Source: Glebionis coronaria
Lineage: Eukaryota > Streptophyta > Magnoliopsida > Asterales > Asteraceae
DNA length: 64,000 nt
Reading direction: 5' to 3'
Assembly (NCBI GenBank): GCA_025667525.1
Contig: CM046882.1
Coordinates: 544,558,630-544,622,629 of the forward strand
Part shown: positions 59,155 to 64,000 of the stretch, one piece after another
Layout of the letters: the number at the start of each line of letters is the position of its first letter
Position numbering within the stretch: the stretch's first letter is position 1
Translations under genes and position numbers: made by a program
Notes under the pieces: generated by a model
What the model was told of the DNA's origin: nothing
Databases searched by the model: none
Seen by the model: the letters and a program-made list of their open reading frames with translations, nothing else

Positions 59155-60561
59155 CTGCAACATAAACTTTCAGGTTAAATGTTTACGCTTCTATGCTCAT
59201 GTAAACACTGCTTTGAAAACAATCTTGTATTGGAATATTAACCAGTAAAGAAGCTAACAACATTGTTTGTAGCAATATAAAACAGCTTAAATGGCACACA
59301 AAATAACAACGAACTCAACATTCTTAAAAAACAAAACTTGTAAGCATAATTTTGTACTTCATGATGGTATATTCAGACCAGGTGCAAAGCCAAAAATCAA
59401 CGCTTAGTAGGCTCGGCATAACCTGAAAAGGCAAATCCAACTATTTCTGCTAAGCATCGTTAAAAATATAGGCACATAACACACTACAAATTCATGTAAA
59501 AACATAACCGGTACATCCTATAAAATGAGAAAAATATATTTCATTCAAGCATTTCAACAAACACTTTATAAACAAAGAAATGAACTAAAATAGCAAATGA
59601 ATAAAGAACCTGGCAAAAAACAAACTACACATACTTGATGAAGAGAAATAACATGGATAAAGCATAAGGTTTTGAAATTTGAAAATGTAAAGATGAAGAA
59701 AAAGCGTGTCTTAAAAGCTTCCAAACTTTGCATCAGTAATCTTTAACAATTTGAAATTTGAATGACAGTATCGGGAGTTGCAAAAAGTCAAAAGCAAAAG
59801 TATGGTGATATACCCAAAACAAATAAAGTAGTAATATAAAATAAATCATAAAAAAAACATTATCAGCAAAAGAAAAATACAAAGCTGACATCATTAATAT
59901 GTATAATTGTATACGTGGATGGGCCAATTGATTGACATATCAGATTCATGACCTCATCAAAAACTCCTTTTTAATAGGAAGTATAGATATGCGTGACAAA
60001 TTTTTATAGAGCATTGTTCTGTTCTAATCTAATTGATCAGATTAAAACATGGACCTTTTTCTAGTTCTTTTAACAGATCGTTGTTGACCTGATCACTCTT
60101 TTTCATTTATTACTCCATAGCTGCTTATAAGTTCTCAGTTATCCCTATAACTGTGACGGAATCCTGGGGGCCAGGGTCTGGTAGGGCCAATGAAAGTTAC
60201 GCGAACATGGCAAATGCATAGACTTTTAACAATGATTTGGTTAAACGTGTTTTGACTGGTTCGGGCGCCTACTCGCCTAGTTAACCTGTTATTTTGATGA
60301 ACTCGTATATTTTAATGAAGAAAAGAGGCCCAACTGGCAACTATGGTGTGTGTTTTATAAAGGGGAGTTCGGTTTATGCTCTTAATCATGGGGATTCGAA
60401 AGGGAATTTCTCTGATAGGTTTTGTGTTGTGAATAAAGGGGCAGATTCGGCTAGTTAGCAAGATGGATTGATTTCGGCATGTGGACAAGGGCAACGAACT
60501 GCGCAAGGCAGCCATGTTGCGTACCTAATACGGTACACAATCAAGCTTCTCAAACGTATAA
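59155..60561. other. Stretch upstream of the partial gene
   Basis: 59155-60000 shows no exon I can support. At 60316-60460 the plus strand has a short protein-like frame (GPTGNYGVCFIKGSSVYAL ...) overlapping the minus-strand transit-like frame, so at most one is real. Neither has confirmed splice sites. Confidence 0.3.
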
Positions 60562-60842
60562 GGTGAGCATTCGGACGAAACCGACCCGTCCCGACTCATC
60601 CCGAAACCGATATCGCGGAAAACTCAAACCGAATACCGACCCGATTTAATCTTGAGTCCCGAACCGAACCGAGTTAATCCCGGTTTGTGTGGTTTTCTTT
60701 GTGCGATCCCGATTTAATCCCGAGTCCCGAACCGAACCGAGTCCCGACATCGTGGAAAACCCATCCCGAGTCCCGACCCGAGCAAGGTCGGTTTGTGTCG
60801 GTCGGTGTCGGTTTTCAGTCGTCGGTCAGTTTTGCTCACCCC
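60562..60842. mobile_element. Tourist-like MITE, 281 bp
   Basis: Flanked by TAA on both sides (60559-60561 and 60843-60845), the target type of PIF/Harbinger MITEs. Ends are GGTGAGCA and TGCTCACC(CC). The body is made of CCCGAGTCCCGAACCGAACC-like repeats on a 20-40 bp beat. The plus-strand 61-codon frame at 60689 is chance. Confidence 0.6.
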
Positions 60843-60845
60843 TAA

Positions 60846-61793
60846 TGACTACTACCAAAGAACGCGTAGTTTAGGTGGAACGTTTAGTTGCACGGGGATA
60901 TTGACTAACGTTGACCCTACCCTAGTATCCTTTACTTTCACCAAACAAGATTATAATTAAATGGGTAAATTTTGTATGGGTCGAAACACATTGCCCTGGT
61001 TGACCGGTACATAAATGTTTGTCTAAACACCATATCAGAGGGTAATGCCAAAAAATTTTATAACCCCATTCAAAAGATTCAATTTGTGTGTTTACCTTAC
61101 AGGTTATGGATCCTGCATATTTACAGGAAGGTGGGCGAATACAAACCTGTAGGACGTCAGTTCATCACCACAAGTCCACAAGTGTCTTAATATTTTTATC
61201 TTAGTTTGGCTTGATTGCTAATGAGTAAAATGTGTTTTGTAATAGTTCAAACTCAAGCACCAGTCCGCCGGCCTTCGCCTTATGGACTAACCTGGTCCTA
61301 CAGCGAATATATCACCACCACAATGGAATCCTAAAATCGGGGGTGGGGGATGCTTTTGGTTTTTAGAAAGATTTTTTTCTTTCCCAATTCCCCTTGACAT
61401 GCTTTCATTGCAGTTGATAGTTCTCATTAATTTTGTCTAGCCTTGTCAATACAGTATTCTCTCCTAAGGTCCCAACTGGGGGCCTTCGAGTTTTTTTATC
61501 AGAAATTAACCAAACCAAAAATGAATATGAAGAATCCATGGTCTTTGATATGGTTCAAGTAAAAACAACCCAACATGTATAAAGGCAACTAAGTTATTCA
61601 TATATGCATACAGGAAATACAGTTAAATGATCACAGTTTAAATGAAATACAGTTGTAAATCTTGTAACATAATGCCTCTCAGATCTGACTTCCAAAAGTA
61701 CCGAGTTTGACCTCAAAAGTCATCAGGTCCCCAAGTTCATGGGAGTAAACAAGATATCCAAAATAATACATCAAAACTATAGTCAATAGACTC
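60846..61793. other. Intergenic and 3' flank of ARMC7-like gene
   Basis: No gene found. Two short plus-strand stretches read protein-like (MDPAYLQEGGRIQTC at about 61105; TQAPVRRPSPYGLTWSY at about 61250) with AG before each, suggesting remnants of a spliced gene that I cannot name. 61500-61793 is probably the 3' UTR of the minus-strand gene. Confidence 0.35.
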
Positions 61794-63385
61794 TCAATGG
61801 TTTTCTGGGACATGCTTATCTAAAAATGCCTGAGCAAGATTGCTAAAACTAACACTAACAGCACCAGCAGCTGCATACCTTTTGACAATATCCACCACTT
61901 CTGGTCTTATGATCTCTTCCTTCGTAGATGCATCACACAGATAATAAAGCGCCCCAAGAGCATAATTCACCTACCAAAAGAATAAAATGCAAAAGATATA
62001 ACCATCAGTACTATTAAATGATCGCTTCCCCTGTTACTATTGATCACAAAGTTTGAGCTCTCGATAATGAAAAATAAAGAATCCTCTTAGACCAGTTAGA
62101 CGGAATCAATACATATTAGAAATTTAACTTTGGAACACAAGTACAACTTTTTGGGACATCACAAAACGAGAACTCCAAAAGTTGTGAAATATGTAAGGGG
62201 AATTTGAGCCTAGGTAGATAGTTTATTGATGGGGTGCCAATGTTATACTTGTCTTAGGGGCAAGTTAGTACTGCACTACTGCTTTACTGATGCTTTAGGT
62301 ATGTGCTTGCATATAAATCACATTTTTAATTACCAATTGAACGAAGATAAAAATACTGAAAACATTAAAGTTTGTAACCCGTACTGTATTTTTGATAGGA
62401 CTTGATAAACACTGTATAAGAAGAGATACCCCATCACATTTGATTATTACCGCAGCATTTGCAGGATCTATAGACATAAATATTTTGGTTAGTGCAGATG
62501 GTATCATTCTATATTTTCTGGCACGAATAATAATGCAGAGGCAAAACGGGTTAGGTCGAGTTGGTCAGACACAGGCAATACTAGTTTGAACATTTTCATA
62601 TATAAATGTATTAATTGTTATGCTAACAACTTCATTTACACAGAACAAGTTAACAAGCTTTTGCCCTGTTTAACCCATTTTACTTTTAGCAACTATATTA
62701 ATTTGGATTAGTTATCAAACATATACAGCAAGGGTTGGCCCGTTTTCATAGAAATGAACTAAAATGCCACCTCTACCTCATTGTATCACGAGCTAACAGA
62801 CCTATCCAATGGCTTAGAACAATTATAACCTACCAACACACGAATTGCAGATCCCACCAGCACCAAACTCTATAAGCTTTTCATTGGGTTCTGTTATGCA
62901 GTCGAGGAAAAGTTCCAAAACGTTAAGCTGTTAACAGTCGAGTATGATTGTCAGTAGATATCGACAGTACAGATTACAAAGTAGATAAATCAAAAAATTA
63001 ATCTGTCTTAAAAACGTATAATTGAAGGGATCATAGGCAAAATTTGCTAAATTAGCAGCAATTTTCTCCTTCGATGCTGCAATTTCAAAGAATCGTCAGG
63101 TACAAAAACATTAAATACAAAATCAACATAAGATACATAATCACTCTAAAACATACCTTCAGTTGAAGCGTTTTGAAACTGAGATACGAGTTCCTATACA
63201 CATAAAGGAAGAAAAACGAGTTCATAAAACGGTTGTCTAAATTAAAGGATTTCTAGTTCCACAAAGACGAAAGAAAAAAAGTAACTTTTTTGGTAGTTTT
63301 GTGTATCGCGCACCTGAAGATATCGTACCCTAGGAGTGCCATATTGTCCGGTGCGCTCTTCTTGTCTTTGATCATTAGTGAACAT
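61794..63385 (-). CDS. ARMC7: Armadillo repeat-containing protein 7-like, six exons
   Basis: Exons, 5' to 3' on the minus strand: 63385-63314, 63193-63157, 63076-63003, 62927-62834, 62467-62385, 61970-61794. They total 537 nt, 178 residues plus TGA, the usual size of plant ARMC7-like proteins. Phases fit at every join. The protein starts MFTNDQRQEERTGQYGTPR, has KIAANLANFAYDP and LELFLDCITEPNEKLIEFG, then ICNSCV, IIKCDGVSLLIQCLSSP and NYALGALYYLCDAS, and ends near DIVKRYAAAGAVSVSFSNL. These are armadillo-type helical repeats, a protein-binding fold; the precise role in plants is not established as far as I know. All introns are GT-AG except intron 3 (63002-62928), whose donor reads CAG|ATTAAT. 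A G-box CACGTG lies 19-24 bp upstream of the ATG (63404-63409). Confidence 0.88.
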
Positions 63386-63639
63386 ATGGTAGTCTGTCAC
63401 ATCCACGTGTAAAAAAATACTAGAATATAAGTAGTCTGTCAGCATCTTATCATATGACCAAACAAAAAGACAGAAGAATTATCGACAATAGGTTAAACCG
63501 TAAGACATGAATATATATGGTTTTTGTACAAAATGAAGGCCTTTATATAATTGAATACAACAATACCAATGAGGGGGTTCTTATTTTATGATGCTCAAGG
63601 AAAACGCAAGAACTAAAGAGCGGAAATATAGTAAGAACG

Positions 63640-63839
63640 TAAAGGTAAACGGATCTGGTTTTCCTGTTTGGGTTACAATGGGAGGGCGGGTCTTTTTGAC
63701 TCAAATGCACCCGACCACACCAGGTTAATCCCGGGACCGTTTCTGACCCTTCCCAGGCCACCCCAAATGTACACACCTAGAGGTTTGAACCATTACCTCT
63801 TATTTGAAAGCCAAGACCACTAGGCCATTTGGTGGTGGT
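63640..63839 (-). mobile_element. tRNA-derived SINE
   Basis: Minus-strand 5' end: A box TGGCCTAGTGG and B box GGTTCAAACC, 33 bp apart, the internal RNA polymerase III promoter of a tRNA-derived SINE. A GC-rich body follows, with a short T/C-rich tail near 63640. An 11-bp target duplication TAGTAAGAACG / TAGTAAGAATG (63629-63639 and 63840-63850) flanks it with one mismatch. It lies about 255 bp upstream of the ARMC7-like ATG, in the same orientation. Confidence 0.8.
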
Positions 63840-63850
63840 TAGTAAGAATG

Positions 63851-64000
63851 CAATGTCATGTAGAATATAACAACTACTAAAAGACCGTAGAAGTTGGTTG
63901 TCTTATTACACTAAGTTGATGCTTAACCGAAGTTAAGGGTATCCTAATCATTTATCATGGTGAGTCTAAAAAGGTTAAATTCTAAAAGTGAAATTAAACA
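63851..64000. other. Right edge
   Basis: 150 bp in which I see no gene or repeat. Confidence 0.4.

Noticed and set aside
60312..60515. Transit-peptide-like 67-codon minus-strand frame
   Set aside because: Not annotated as a gene: no confirmed splice link to the exons at 58747-59154 and a competing plus-strand frame. Mentioned there as a possible first exon.

Overview
The window is plant nuclear DNA: no rRNA or tRNA genes and no bacterial-type operons, but AT-rich intergenic sequence, plant LTR retrotransposons with tRNA-type primer sites, a tRNA-derived SINE, a Helitron end, MITE-like repeats and a spliced nuclear gene. A large-genome eudicot, most likely Asteraceae, is my inference from the look of the Copia polyprotein; it was not checked by search.

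Layout. Positions 1 to about 53.3 kb are one nested pile of LTR retrotransposons. The outermost is an old Ty1/Copia element, 'Copia IV'. Its 5' LTR and gag N-terminus must lie left of the window. Its gag starts at 31417, its integrase is cut at 35078 and resumes at 47868, and its 3' LTR begins at 53014. Its gag is interrupted by 'Gypsy I' (before 1 to 31416, + strand, Athila-like gag-protease, no pol). Gypsy I was itself hit by a solo LTR (2640-5363) and by a cluster of Copia elements (8736-28942): Copia I (8736-25209), Copia II nested inside it (12566-21775, exact 5-bp duplication CATCT), and the remnant Copia III (25210-28942). Copia IV's integrase is split by 'Gypsy II' (35079-47867, minus strand, exact duplication CTTCT). 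Gypsy II is the best preserved element: two 3.4-kb LTRs and an intact 1106-codon gag-protease ORF, but no reverse transcriptase.

How the parts relate. Only Copia IV encodes protease, integrase, RT and RNase H, and it is broken by frameshifts and stops. Copia I and II keep the gag type and the 2.7-kb structured 3' region of Copia IV but lack pol, so they look like parasites of Copia IV-like relatives. In place of pol they carry a tandem array of about 150-bp units, each with three stem-loops whose arms covary between units and between elements. This is the strongest candidate for an undescribed structured module here. A second oddity is a CGATC/TTSCGAT-rich cassette shared by the Gypsy I LTR and the leaders of Copia I, II and III.

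Region 53.3-64 kb is quieter: a decayed SANT/NAM-C-type gene (53467-54874), a MITE (55035-55217), an orphan promoter-like block (55640-55745), a Helitron 3' end (56676), an AT-rich element (57366-58423), the last two exons of an unidentified minus-strand gene (58747-59154), a Tourist-like MITE (60562-60842), a complete six-exon ARMC7-like gene on the minus strand (61794-63385) with one AT-AG intron, and a SINE just upstream of it (63640-63839).
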